Part shown: piece after piece, positions 16,905-24,886 of the stretch
How positions within the stretch are numbered: position 1 is the first letter of the stretch
How the letters are laid out: every line of letters starts with the position of its first letter
Origin: an uncultured Prevotella sp.
Lineage (GTDB): Bacteria > Bacteroidota > Bacteroidia > Bacteroidales > Bacteroidaceae
DNA length: 25,329 bases
Direction: 5' to 3'
Assembly: GCA_946999045.1 (NCBI GenBank)
Contig: CAMQBR010000025.1
Location: 1 to 25,329, forward strand
Program-made: the position numbers and the translations under genes
The notes under the pieces: model-generated
The model's input: the letters and a program-made list of their open reading frames with translations, nothing else
Told to the model about the DNA's origin: nothing
The model's database searches: none

Positions 16905-17780
16905 CTATCTACTGACCTTTATATCACGTATGATATCTTGGGTGAACCTTTCTGCGCCAATTCTATTTAAATGATCTCTATCTTTATAATACTTTGTTGT
17001 CAAATAGTTCTCATCTTCGGACATATCACAAAAATGTACATTGTTTTCTGTACAATATTTTTTTAGATAAGCATTAAACAATTTGTTGTTATGATAATGA
17101 CATGGAGAGATATACATGTATAATTCTATGTGTTTTGTCTTACACGTCCTTACAAGCTCGTCTAAACTTTGCAGTTCTATTGTATTTACATCCAACTTGT
17201 CTGATGAAACCAACACGGCCCTTGTGTATTCACCATCTAAAGGAGTATATCCGTCTTTTCCACTATTTTGGCCTCTTAGGGTGCTTATTAATAATGGGAA
17301 AAAGTTATTGTATCTATATAAATTAGATTTTAATTTTAGATTCTCTTGCCATGTATTTATTTGTTTTGCATATTTGTCAACCGTTGGTGACAATCCATAT
17401 AAATATTTAGGAACACTTGGGGTGTTGTTTAAAGAAAGAGGAGCCATATCTACAATAACCATCTTCGGCGTAGAACGAGAGAGCATTCCTTGTAAGATTA
17501 AGTTATAAAAAAACATATCCATACCGTCTTCCCCCGCATTATAACAGTCCATTTGAAAATCTCTCTTTAGCATTTTAGGATCTATGCCATGTTTTGCCTT
17601 ACTTGCTCCTAAGATTAGAATGTCGGTCTTCTCTTTCATAAGCGAATTTACAGTATGAGGAACATTAGCATTGCTTGGGGGCAGTTGTGCTAAAGTGTAT
17701 CTGCTTACATAGCCTACTACAACATCTATTATAACAATAGATACCAGAACTACAAAAGCCTTGTATAAAAAAGTTTTCAT
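16905..17780 (-). CDS. SGNH-type protein partner of the MBOAT acyltransferase
   Basis: A 291-residue protein with one N-terminal membrane segment (residues 5-25) and an exported SGNH-like domain. The nucleophile region is DILILGASKAKHG with S60. An N81-A-G block follows, and the Asp/His pair appears as D267-R-D-H270 in YKDRDHLNRIG near the C-terminus, the arrangement seen in DltD/AlgJ-like partners of MBOAT proteins. It would accept or transfer an acyl group onto the glycan in the periplasm. It starts 6 nt after the MBOAT stop, so the two are co-expressed. It differs in sequence from true DltD, and no D-alanine activation genes are present, so acetyl is the more likely group. Confidence 0.8.
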   Translation of the reverse strand: MKTFLYKAFVVLVSIVIIDVVVGYVSRYTLAQLPPSNANVPHTVNSLMKEKTDILILGASKAKHGIDPKMLKRDFQMDCYNAGEDGMDMFFYNLILQGMLSRSTPKMVIVDMAPLSLNNTPSVPKYLYGLSPTVDKYAKQINTWQENLKLKSNLYRYNNFFPLLISTLRGQNSGKDGYTPLDGEYTRAVLVSSDKLDVNTIELQSLDELVRTCKTKHIELYMYISPCHYHNNKLFNAYLKKYCTENNVHFCDMSEDENYLTTKYYKDRDHLNRIGAERFTQDIIRDIKVSR

Positions 17781-17786
17781 TTTTAT

Positions 17787-19220
17787 TTAAAACTGAAAAT
17801 AAATAAAAGATTTTCCTTCTAATGCTCCAAATAAAATAATATACGAAATGAGGAAAATAACAGTCATAAGTCTGACTACTGTGCTATTAGAACTCATAAA
17901 ATATCTATGGTGACAAAATTCATCCAACGAATCTTTCAATATCATCATTGCCGTTGAAACTAAGCCCACCGTAAAAACTCGAGGATCAATAAGCGCAATA
18001 TTTCCAAACCCTTTTTCCATTTGCGAAAAAATAATACTGTAATCCAACAAAGAGTTTATACGAAAGAGTTGCCAAGCCAGGCTTACTATAATAAACGTTA
18101 GAATGATAGACACTGCTCTCCTTAATCCTTCAGAATGGTATTTGCGACTGTGCTTTAGAATCGATTGCGACCAAAGCTTATGAGCACACAAGGCTATCCC
18201 ATGCAGAAATCCCCATACCATAAAGTTGAGTGCGGCGCCATGCCACATACCACACAGAGTCATAGCTACCATTTGGTTAATATACATTCTGATTTTTCCT
18301 TTCCGGTTTCCACCCAATGGGATATAAATATAATCTCGTATCCACGAAGATAAGGTTATATGCCATTTTCGCCAAAAATCGGTTACAGAATCCGCAAAAT
18401 ATGGTCGATTAAAGTTTTCGGAAACCTTGATCCCCATTATTTGAGCAACTCCTATTGCCATGTTCGAATAACCATTAAAATCTGCATAGATCTGAAACGA
18501 ATATAGAACTGTTGCGAACAGGATAGAAGATATATTATGTTCTGATAAATTGTTAAATACTGCATCTGTGTAAGAAACGAGAACGTCAGCAATACATAAT
18601 TTGGTAAACATACCCCAAAGTACCCGCTTTAATCCTTCTGACACATGGCCGAAATTGATCAAACGTCGATGATACAATTGTGGAATGAAGGTATTGGGAC
18701 GATCAATGGGCCCAGACATAATCGTGGGGAAAAATGCGATGTAGGTCGCGAAAGTTATAAAATCGGTTGCAGTGCTTATATTTCCCCTGCGTATCTCAAC
18801 GAGATAGCTAATTAACTTAAAAGTAAAGAAACTTATACCAATGGGCAAAACAATCTTGAAAGTACTATAATTCGTTTGTAACCCCATCAACGAAAATAGA
18901 TTGGCAAAGCCTTCTATGAAGAAATTAAGATATTTAAAGTAAAGCAGCAAAACTACTCCTAAAATAACTCCAAAGGCTGTTAATTTTGATGCATACTTTG
19001 ATCTTTCGTGTATAGAGTGGGCTATCGCTTTTCCAAGATAATAGAATATTGCAGTAACGATGAATAATAGTATAGCCATTCTCCAATCAGCCCATCCATA
19101 AAAAATATAGGAAGCCAACAGAAGTAATACATTTTGTTTTCTTCCGCTATTAAGTAAGGTGAAATATGGCAACAATACTATAATGAAAAAGAGCCAAAAA
19201 ATGATAGAATTGATAAGCAT
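17787..19220 (-). CDS. MBOAT family O-acyltransferase (AlgI/DltB-like)
   Basis: A 477-residue polytopic membrane protein. Family marks are SYIFYGWADWRM near 37-48, PIGISFFTFKLISYL at 126-140, DFWRKWHITLSSWIRDYIY at 281-299 with H287, and the catalytic histidine H327 in CGMWHGAALNF. Length is typical for AlgI-type proteins. It moves an acyl group from a cytoplasmic donor across the inner membrane, to be attached to an exported polymer with the help of the SGNH protein encoded directly downstream. In a capsule-type locus this is most simply glycan O-acetylation. It begins about 78 nt after the acyltransferase-3 gene. Confidence 0.93.
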   Translation of the reverse strand: MLINSIIFWLFFIIVLLPYFTLLNSGRKQNVLLLLASYIFYGWADWRMAILLFIVTAIFYYLGKAIAHSIHERSKYASKLTAFGVILGVVLLLYFKYLNFFIEGFANLFSLMGLQTNYSTFKIVLPIGISFFTFKLISYLVEIRRGNISTATDFITFATYIAFFPTIMSGPIDRPNTFIPQLYHRRLINFGHVSEGLKRVLWGMFTKLCIADVLVSYTDAVFNNLSEHNISSILFATVLYSFQIYADFNGYSNMAIGVAQIMGIKVSENFNRPYFADSVTDFWRKWHITLSSWIRDYIYIPLGGNRKGKIRMYINQMVAMTLCGMWHGAALNFMVWGFLHGIALCAHKLWSQSILKHSRKYHSEGLRRAVSIILTFIIVSLAWQLFRINSLLDYSIIFSQMEKGFGNIALIDPRVFTVGLVSTAMMILKDSLDEFCHHRYFMSSNSTVVRLMTVIFLISYIILFGALEGKSFIYFQF

Positions 19221-19298
19221 TTCTTGTTATTATTAACTTAGTCCCTTATATTAATATTAATGCTGATTGGTATATTCTCCCTTATAACCATTTATCTT

Positions 19299-20267
19299 TT
19301 ATGCATATTGCCCACCATAAAACATATTATTTACCCATCGTATTCTTGATGTAAGTCTAACAATATAGTAGGAGATAAAAGTGAAAACGATGCCGACAAC
19401 CGGCAGCAAGACGAAATCTTCAAGTGCGCCTACATGATGAACATGGAAGAACGGAACTGCAACGGCCATACGTTCAAGCACGAAAATCTGAACAACATAG
19501 ATGCCCAGCGTGTATTTTCCCATATTCGACAACTCATCTATCATTTTTGATGGTGAGGCAATAGAACACACGGTTTTGCATATACCTAAACATAGCATTG
19601 AACCGGCAAGCCCTACGATATATTCCGTAATGATGTAGGTGGGCATTGACATGATGGCGTGCAATGTTACTTTATCCACAGCGTGGCCTTTACCAAGTAA
19701 GATTAAAAGAGTAAACACTATGAGTGACAGGTACGTTATTAACTTTGTGTATTTATCATACCATTGATAATGTTTTCGCAAAAAATATCCAGTCCAGAAG
19801 AAAAGAAGATAATAGTTTATCATCAGCCTTCCACCGTATGGGATTGCAAGCATTGCCATGGAAGATACCACGCAAGCTGCAACATCGCTGCGGAACACTT
19901 TCTTGCTCACATACGACACCACATAACAGGCTAACAGGCATTTCAAGAACCACACACCGCCGTAAAACTCTCGTATGTACCCCCCCCCGCCAGCATAGAC
20001 CAAAGCCGCCAGAAGCAAAGAGCCTACTACAGACGGTACAAGTAGCTGTTTACTCTTTTTTATCACAAAGTTTTTGAAAGGCAACAAAAATGAGCTATGA
20101 GAAAAGAAACCACACATCGTCATGAACAATGACATGTGGAAAGAATAAATGATCGGACGAATCCTGCTCTGCAGTTCCTCGCCAAAATAATATGCATGCC
20201 CTATGCACACGAATGTAATCGCTAAAAATTTAGCAAAGTCTAAATAGACGATTCGTTGTTTTCCCAT
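19299..20267 (-). CDS. Acyltransferase-3 membrane protein with in-frame G9 tract
   Basis: A 322-residue intact acyltransferase-3 protein. TM1 contains K13-X10-H24 in DFAKFLAITFVCIGHAYYF, and about ten membrane segments follow, ending near LLPVVGIVFTFISYYIV. Residues 93-96 are four glycines encoded by GGC GGG GGG GGG, giving an uninterrupted run of nine G (plus-strand C, 19980-19988). At this length the frame is open, so the enzyme is on; loss or gain of one base would cut the protein about a third of the way in. It is the first gene of the polysaccharide block and has 76 nt upstream before the next, decayed, frame. Expected role: O-acetylation of a glycan sugar. Confidence 0.9.
   Translation of the reverse strand: MGKQRIVYLDFAKFLAITFVCIGHAYYFGEELQSRIRPIIYSFHMSLFMTMCGFFSHSSFLLPFKNFVIKKSKQLLVPSVVGSLLLAALVYAGGGGYIREFYGGVWFLKCLLACYVVSYVSKKVFRSDVAACVVSSMAMLAIPYGGRLMINYYLLFFWTGYFLRKHYQWYDKYTKLITYLSLIVFTLLILLGKGHAVDKVTLHAIMSMPTYIITEYIVGLAGSMLCLGICKTVCSIASPSKMIDELSNMGKYTLGIYVVQIFVLERMAVAVPFFHVHHVGALEDFVLLPVVGIVFTFISYYIVRLTSRIRWVNNMFYGGQYA
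19980..19988. repeat. C9/G9 mononucleotide tract within acyltransferase
   Basis: Nine C on the plus strand (G on the coding strand) encode a glycine run in the first third of the acyltransferase. Alternative glycine codons would break the run, yet three adjacent GGG codons are used. The frame is open at nine. Confidence 0.95.
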
Positions 20268-20326
20268 TCTTTCTGTATATGATGTTTTACCCTAACGATT
20301 ATAGAAGGGGCATACTTTTTAAGATA

Positions 20327-20355
20327 GAAACATAAATCTATCATCACAAGCCAAA
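20327..20355 (-). promoter_or_regulatory. Weak candidate Bacteroidetes promoter for the locus
   Basis: On the minus strand TTTG (20352-20355) is followed after 17 nt by TATGTTTC (20327-20334), which matches seven of eight positions of the Bacteroidetes -7 box TAnnTTTG. It lies about 60 nt upstream of the first acyltransferase start. The spacing is slightly short and the match imperfect, so this is only a candidate. Confidence 0.22.
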
Positions 20356-20596
20356 GAAAGCTCTACTCCCACCCTCTCCCCACACTTCCTCCGTATCAAG
20401 ATCGAACGGTTTGAAGTGAGCATCTCTGGCATCACCTTCGGTGGGATTTCCACTGGTATCGACATTATTGTTTGACGAATCTACTGTAAAACGTCGGGGT
20501 TTGTAAAGCTGTCTCAGCTGTTTATGGAAAAAATGCAAGCCGTCAGTTTCTGTGTAGGGGGTATTTGGTTTCCATGCCTATATACTTATCCCACAT
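20344..20596 (-). pseudogene. Small frameshifted hypothetical gene
   Basis: From an ATG at 20596, 24 nt after the pRiA4b-type gene, the frame reads MWDKYIGMETKYP and then closes quickly. Removing one base from a run of five C (plus-strand G at 20557-20561) would join it to an open frame containing LHFFHKQLRQLYKPRRF and an acidic tail (DARDAHFKPFDLDTEEVW) ending at 20344. The joined product would be about 83 residues. The second frame has no ATG of its own. It also fills most of the 353-nt gap between the pRiA4b-type gene and the first acyltransferase. I do not recognise the family; the frameshift reading is inference. Confidence 0.4.
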
Positions 20597-20620
20597 TTTT
20601 TTGATTAATGTACTATTGTA

Positions 20621-21328
20621 TCACCACGGTTCAAACCCTTCGGGCTTTACGGCTTCCACATGTTTGTTAATCTCTTCCAAATCAATGAATGCAGAATCCT
20701 CAACCTCTCCGTTTTCTTTCATGTCTTCATATCCCCACGGTCCGCCACAGTCTTCTTCGGGGCAGGCTCCTTTGCCAGCCGTACACGAGGCATGGGAATG
20801 CAATTCTTCTATAATGTCCTCAAGCGTGATGTCGTGAATCCAGTCATCACCGAAATCGTAAACGTAACAGAGTTTATACTTAGAATCGAGCTTTTCTCCA
20901 TAAAACTCTCCCAGCGTGAACTTTCGGGCATTATAATCGGGAGCATTGTCCCAATCATCCTCATGTATCTCGGCTATCGTCAGCATACGACTGTAAGGTT
21001 TATCTTCAAAACAATACAGATGTTCGTTCCACCAGCCGAATGCTTCTTGAATCACGGCGTGGAATCCAGAGAAGGTGAAGTTGGCAGGTACTAACACGCG
21101 TCTCCATACGGGTGGTTTACTGATGCCTCGTAACTTAATCTTGAACTGATAGGTGAGTTTCAGTCCCTTCTTTCCTCTTGGACTTGTCGTCGCCATACGT
21201 GCCATGATCTTGCTTGCCCTTTCTAATGATGCCAAAACATCCTTCATTGCGTCAACATCTTGCGGTTGCGAGTCAAATCTCTGTACGGATTTTGGCAACT
21301 TTATGATTTTTGTCTTCTTATTTGTCAT
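20621..21328 (-). CDS. Plasmid pRiA4b ORF-3 family protein
   Basis: A 235-residue soluble protein of the PF07929 family. After a charged N-terminus of about 55 residues, the domain begins YQFKIKLRGISKPPVWRRVL (60-79), continues with AFGWWNEHLYCFE (96-108), and shows YVYDFGDDWIHDITLE (155-170) and the cysteine-containing tail C182, C189-PEEDC194-GGPWGYED. All of these are family hallmarks. The biochemical function of the family is not established, although members are widespread on plasmids and near mobile genes. GC content is visibly higher than in the polysaccharide genes, suggesting a separate origin. It is flanked on both sides by small damaged frames and shows no evident link to glycan synthesis. 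Confidence 0.92.
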   Translation of the reverse strand: MTNKKTKIIKLPKSVQRFDSQPQDVDAMKDVLASLERASKIMARMATTSPRGKKGLKLTYQFKIKLRGISKPPVWRRVLVPANFTFSGFHAVIQEAFGWWNEHLYCFEDKPYSRMLTIAEIHEDDWDNAPDYNARKFTLGEFYGEKLDSKYKLCYVYDFGDDWIHDITLEDIIEELHSHASCTAGKGACPEEDCGGPWGYEDMKENGEVEDSAFIDLEEINKHVEAVKPEGFEPW

Positions 21329-21369
21329 CTGAAATCAATTAATATTATCACTATCTAAGTAAAAAAAAA

Positions 21370-21579
21370 TCACTCACTATCATCAAAGTCATCTTCGTCC
21401 AGAAACATAAACTCCTTGGTACAAGCATTATGTGCATCATCTTCATCAGTGCTGCCGATGATATTGACATTATTCTCTTCATTGATTTGCTTCACTGGGG
21501 AGGCAGATAAAAGCGTGTAGGCAGCCTCACCCAAATGAAAGGTGGTCAGTTTAGGAGCGGTATCTTATTGATGCTTCAT
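21370..21579 (-). pseudogene. Small acidic peptide gene with in-frame TAA at codon 5
   Basis: The minus-strand frame from the ATG at 21579 reads M-K-H-Q, then TAA (21565-21567), then stays open for 64 codons: DTAPKLTTFHLGEAAYTLLS and on to an acidic end (FLDEDDFDDSE) at 21370. The MK..-x-x-P-K-L opening and the acidic tail resemble short peptides that are abundant in Prevotella and Bacteroides. The stop at codon 5 would abolish translation unless a TTG start (in HLG, just downstream) is used. The tail shares a faint pattern (NNV, then DA, then an acidic run) with the damaged frame at 20344-20596. Function unknown. Confidence 0.45.
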
Positions 21580-21625
21580 GATTGTTTGTTAATGAGTTGG
21601 TTAATAGGTTTTGTCTTCTTGCTCC

Positions 21626-21805
21626 TCACCTTTTTATTATTTTCTTTCCGCCAATCACATAAACACCTGCTGGCAAGTGTTGGATATGCGTTCCTACTTC
21701 TACACCTTGCAAATTGTAAATATGCTGGCTGTGTGTTGAAGGATGTGAAGGCAGCAATTGTATTCCATTCACTGTACCGCTGCCACAATCAATAGTATAA
21801 GTTAT
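21626..21805 (-). pseudogene. Detached C-terminal tail of the upstream secreted protein
   Basis: Immediately after the TAG at 21806-21808 the same frame continues open for 59 codons to a TGA at 21626. It begins ITYTIDCGSGTVNGIQLLP and ends with IYNLQGVEVGTHIQ, then LPAGVYVIGGKKIIKR. This ending matches the short C-terminal module typical of secreted Bacteroidales proteins and resembles a type IX secretion sorting tail. It has no start of its own, so it is either lost from the protein or added only by readthrough. Confidence 0.75.
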
Positions 21806-22882
21806 CTACTTTGCAGAAGAACTGGTTTGTCCGTTTATTTTGAAGTAAGCCCGCATGCCATACTGTTCGTTCTCCTTATCGGATTTAGGTTTAGCAAGGT
21901 TTCCATTAGCCAACAAGCACAAGTCGGAGCCATCAACATTTAAGTTGACTGGGTCGAATGTGCCAACGAAGGTATATTGCCCTGTTTCATCTTGAACTTT
22001 CTGCGGCATGGCTTTCTTTTCATAAACTACGTTTGAAAAGGTAGGATTTTCGACCTTGTCCGCAGGCTTGATGAGATAAGGAACACCTGCTTCAATCGCA
22101 TCAGCATTCTCAAAACTCAACACGTTGTCTTCAACCTTTTTAGCAAACTTTCGCAATGCACAATTCTTTCCCATTGCTTCGTTTAATGCTTTCCGACTCA
22201 CATCAAACGGCAGACAGATGGTGTTCCAATGGTCTGATGCGAACGTGCGCTGCACTTGATATGAATAAATCTCTCCAAATTTGATGTGTTGGGTTTGTAG
22301 CTTTTGACGATCGGATAAAATAGAGGCAACTTCTATAAAATACAAAAATAAAGCTCCATTTTCATATTTTTCCCCTTTCATTTCAACCTTTAGAGTTCCA
22401 CTATTTATGATGTTACCCTCCGTAATAAGAAAATTACTTATATTCTCATTTCGGTCTTCTCTCTTTTTCGTGTATTTACGTGTATCACTGAACTTGCCCT
22501 TATCCGAACCAAGGGTCATGCTTACTTCGTAACCTCTCCTATTTCGTCCTTTTGCTATGTTTGTGGACACTCTTACTAAATCTACATCCTTAAACGGTGT
22601 TGTAGTTTCTAAGCGAATAAGCTGAGACTTTTCTTTGGTTTTCCCCACATGTAGACCACCTGAATAGTTGCTATCAGCAATCACTCCATCAACCGTCAAT
22701 TTCCATAGATGATTATAAAGTTTATTGGTAGGCGTAAATGTTTCCTGAGTTTGTTTTTTGCCATATTTATACACAAAACTATCGAAGAACTGCTTAAAGT
22801 TGAACTTTTGTGCATGAGTTTCTACCGTCGCAAGAAATAACAGCATCAAACATAACAGCCAAAAATTTATACACTTTTTCAT
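21806..22882 (-). CDS. Secreted protein of unknown function, stop before its tail
   Basis: The 358-residue product starts with a clear signal peptide (INFWLLCLMLLFLATVETHA, residues 5-24, cleavage after the Ala). The rest is probably beta-rich, with FDSFVYKYGKK and then blocks such as VRVSTNIAKGRNRRGYEVSM and WNTICLPFDVS in the middle; the latter phrase and PYLIKP occur widely in Prevotella surface proteins. It ends MRAYFKINGQTSSSAK at a TAG, but the frame beyond continues into a recognisable C-terminal module (21626-21805), so the full protein should be about 418 residues. It lies 51 nt after ugd. No enzymatic motif is recognised. Export is likely; attachment or secretion by a tail-dependent route would be lost. 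Confidence 0.8.
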   Translation of the reverse strand: MKKCINFWLLCLMLLFLATVETHAQKFNFKQFFDSFVYKYGKKQTQETFTPTNKLYNHLWKLTVDGVIADSNYSGGLHVGKTKEKSQLIRLETTTPFKDVDLVRVSTNIAKGRNRRGYEVSMTLGSDKGKFSDTRKYTKKREDRNENISNFLITEGNIINSGTLKVEMKGEKYENGALFLYFIEVASILSDRQKLQTQHIKFGEIYSYQVQRTFASDHWNTICLPFDVSRKALNEAMGKNCALRKFAKKVEDNVLSFENADAIEAGVPYLIKPADKVENPTFSNVVYEKKAMPQKVQDETGQYTFVGTFDPVNLNVDGSDLCLLANGNLAKPKSDKENEQYGMRAYFKINGQTSSSAK

Positions 22883-22933
22883 AAATAAGGATTTAAGTGA
22901 ATATATTTGAAAGTTTTTAAATAGATAAACGAA

Positions 22934-24184
22934 TCAGTCTCGCTTAAAGATGTCTCTTGTATAAACCTTCTCTTCTACATCATCTAAACAGCAGTCATAG
23001 CGATTGGCGATAATGGCTTGCGACTCTTGCTTGAATTGAGTGAGGTTGTTCACTACCCTACTGCCAAAAAACGTTGAACCATCTTCTAACGTAGGCTCGT
23101 AAACGATAACCTCGGCACCTTTGGCTTTGATGCGTTTCATCACGCCTTGAATGCTGCTCTGTCTGAAGTTGTCGCTGTTGCTCTTCATCGTGAGACGATA
23201 AATGCCTATCGTGCAAGGGTGTTCCTCTGATATGTCATAATCACCACGATTGTAATAATCATAATATCCAGCCTTGTGCAGCACCCGGTCAGCGATGAAG
23301 TCCTTGCGTGTGCGATTGCTCTGCACAATAGCTTCAATCAGATTCTCGGGCACATCCTCGTAGTTCGCCAAGAGTTGTTTGGTGTCTTTGGGAAGACAGT
23401 AACCACCGTAACCAAACGAGGGATTGTTGTAGAACGAGCCAATGCGCGGGTCAAGTCCTACCCCCTGGATAATATCTTTGGTGGAGAGGTTTTTCATCTC
23501 TGCGTATGTATCCAGCTCATTGAAGAAGCTCACGCGAAGTGCTAAATAGGTGTTGGCAAACAGTTTCACTGCCTCAGCCTCGGTGGTTCCCATGAACAGC
23601 GTGTCAATATTCTCTTTCATTGCGCCTTGCCGTAGCAGCGAGGCAAAATCGTAGGCTGCCTGCCCTAACTTTTCGTTCCCCGCAGGTCGACCAATGATAA
23701 TTCTGCTGGGATAGAGATTATCGTACAGAGCCTTACTTTCACGCAAAAACTCTGGGGCAAAGAGGATGTTTCCACAATTGTATTTTTCACTGACGTTCTC
23801 CGTATATCCCACGGGCACCGTACTCTTGATAACCATGATGGCATGAGGATTTACCTTCATCACCAACTCGATGACCTCTTCCACGTGCGAGGTGTCGAAA
23901 AAGTTCTTTACAGGATCGTAGTTGGTTGGCGTGGCAATCACCACAAAGTCAGCCTGCTTATACGCTGTCTCGCCATCGAGCGTTGCTTGCAGGTCAAGTT
24001 GTTTCTCGGCAAAGAACTTTTCTATGTATTCATCGCTGATGGGAGATTCCCGCCGGTTAATCTTGTCAACCTTCTCTTGCACCACATCCACAGCCAACAC
24101 ATGGTGGTGCTGACTGAGCAACGTAGCGATGCTTAAGCCTACATAACCCGTACCCGCAACGGCAATGGTGTATTTTTTATTCAT
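22934..24184 (-). CDS. ugd: UDP-glucose/UDP-sugar 6-dehydrogenase
   Basis: A 416-residue NAD-dependent nucleotide-sugar dehydrogenase. The N-terminal Rossmann motif is AVAGTGYVG (8-16), followed by ATPTNYD (84-90), KSTVPVGYT (120-128) and APEFLRESKALYDNLYPSRI (143-162). The catalytic cysteine is C263 in GYGGYCLPKDT (258-268). These match the short bacterial Ugd type that oxidises UDP-glucose to UDP-glucuronate in two steps. In this setting it could supply a uronic acid for the glycan, though other UDP-hexoses cannot be excluded. GC content is higher than in the glycosyltransferase genes, suggesting that it belongs to the more conserved flank. It is 46 nt downstream of the DUF4276 gene. Confidence 0.93.
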   Translation of the reverse strand: MNKKYTIAVAGTGYVGLSIATLLSQHHHVLAVDVVQEKVDKINRRESPISDEYIEKFFAEKQLDLQATLDGETAYKQADFVVIATPTNYDPVKNFFDTSHVEEVIELVMKVNPHAIMVIKSTVPVGYTENVSEKYNCGNILFAPEFLRESKALYDNLYPSRIIIGRPAGNEKLGQAAYDFASLLRQGAMKENIDTLFMGTTEAEAVKLFANTYLALRVSFFNELDTYAEMKNLSTKDIIQGVGLDPRIGSFYNNPSFGYGGYCLPKDTKQLLANYEDVPENLIEAIVQSNRTRKDFIADRVLHKAGYYDYYNRGDYDISEEHPCTIGIYRLTMKSNSDNFRQSSIQGVMKRIKAKGAEVIVYEPTLEDGSTFFGSRVVNNLTQFKQESQAIIANRYDCCLDDVEEKVYTRDIFKRD

Positions 24185-24230
24185 AGGATAAAATTATATT
24201 TCATTTGGTCTACCATTTACAAAAGTAACC

Positions 24231-24881
24231 TTAGCTCAAAGCCAACAATCTCTCTACCCACTTGTTGAATAAGGGACATTTCTTCCTTATCCCATCAAGT
24301 CCTATCTCCATAGCAATGAGATTACCATATATCACCTTTTGATAACCATTGATTATTTTGGATAGTCTGTGCGAAGGTGATGTATCACGCCCATTATTGA
24401 TTTTTTCTGGGTTTGGATATTGTTCAAGGATGCGAGTTAGCTCGTCTCTATCAATGTAATCTTTATCAGAAAAGACATGATCAAAACTATCTATATCATG
24501 AAATAGCAAAGACTCAAATTCGTGCAACTGAATGTAAGGTATGAAGCGCCTATCATTGATATCACATCTCATTCCTTCGCATAAGCTATTTATTATCTCC
24601 TGCTTATCTTGCTTACACAGCACTTCCTCCCAAACAGGAAAGTGATGCTTATCTGTTAAACCGTAATAATCAATGAACAAGGTAACAAAAGCGTTTTCTC
24701 TGAGATGATTTAATATCTGTTTTCTCAAATCTTCCCATTTAACGATTCCTCTCATTGACTTTTTTATGCGAGGGCAGTATACACTGATGTTCTGCTTAGA
24801 CAATTCAGGCATCAACAGGGCTTTGCAGAACTCTTGCTCCGTCTCTCCCTCACATATTATAATCAGTCGTTTTACTGACAT
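24231..24881 (-). CDS. DUF4276 family protein (Toprim-like)
   Basis: A 216-residue protein. The N-terminus LIIICEGETEQEFCKALL (6-23) carries the conserved Glu cluster E11-G-E13-T-E15, LFIDYYG at 68-74 supplies an acidic residue (D71) at the position of the second Toprim motif, and LHEFESLLFHD near residue 120 is the DUF4276 signature. Toprim-like folds of this type are thought to act as nucleases, as in OLD-type systems, which is an inference here. Its ATG is 5 nt after the stop of the AAA ATPase gene, so the two form an operon pair. It is not related to the glycan locus by function. Confidence 0.85.
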   Translation of the reverse strand: MSVKRLIIICEGETEQEFCKALLMPELSKQNISVYCPRIKKSMRGIVKWEDLRKQILNHLRENAFVTLFIDYYGLTDKHHFPVWEEVLCKQDKQEIINSLCEGMRCDINDRRFIPYIQLHEFESLLFHDIDSFDHVFSDKDYIDRDELTRILEQYPNPEKINNGRDTSPSHRLSKIINGYQKVIYGNLIAMEIGLDGIRKKCPLFNKWVERLLALS

Positions 24882-24886
24882 CCGTA

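Noticed and set aside
17116..17508. Plus-strand open frame of about 130 codons opposite the SGNH gene
   Set aside because: It is antisense to a gene with clear SGNH motifs, has no recognisable domain and no promoter; the codon pattern follows the other strand.
19724..20077. Plus-strand open frame opposite the G9 acyltransferase
   Set aside because: It is antisense to a well-supported membrane protein and includes a low-complexity segment; no family similarity.
21361..21369. A9 tract next to the small damaged peptide gene
   Set aside because: It lies just outside the coding frame and before no recognisable promoter element; long A runs are expected in AT-rich intergenic DNA.
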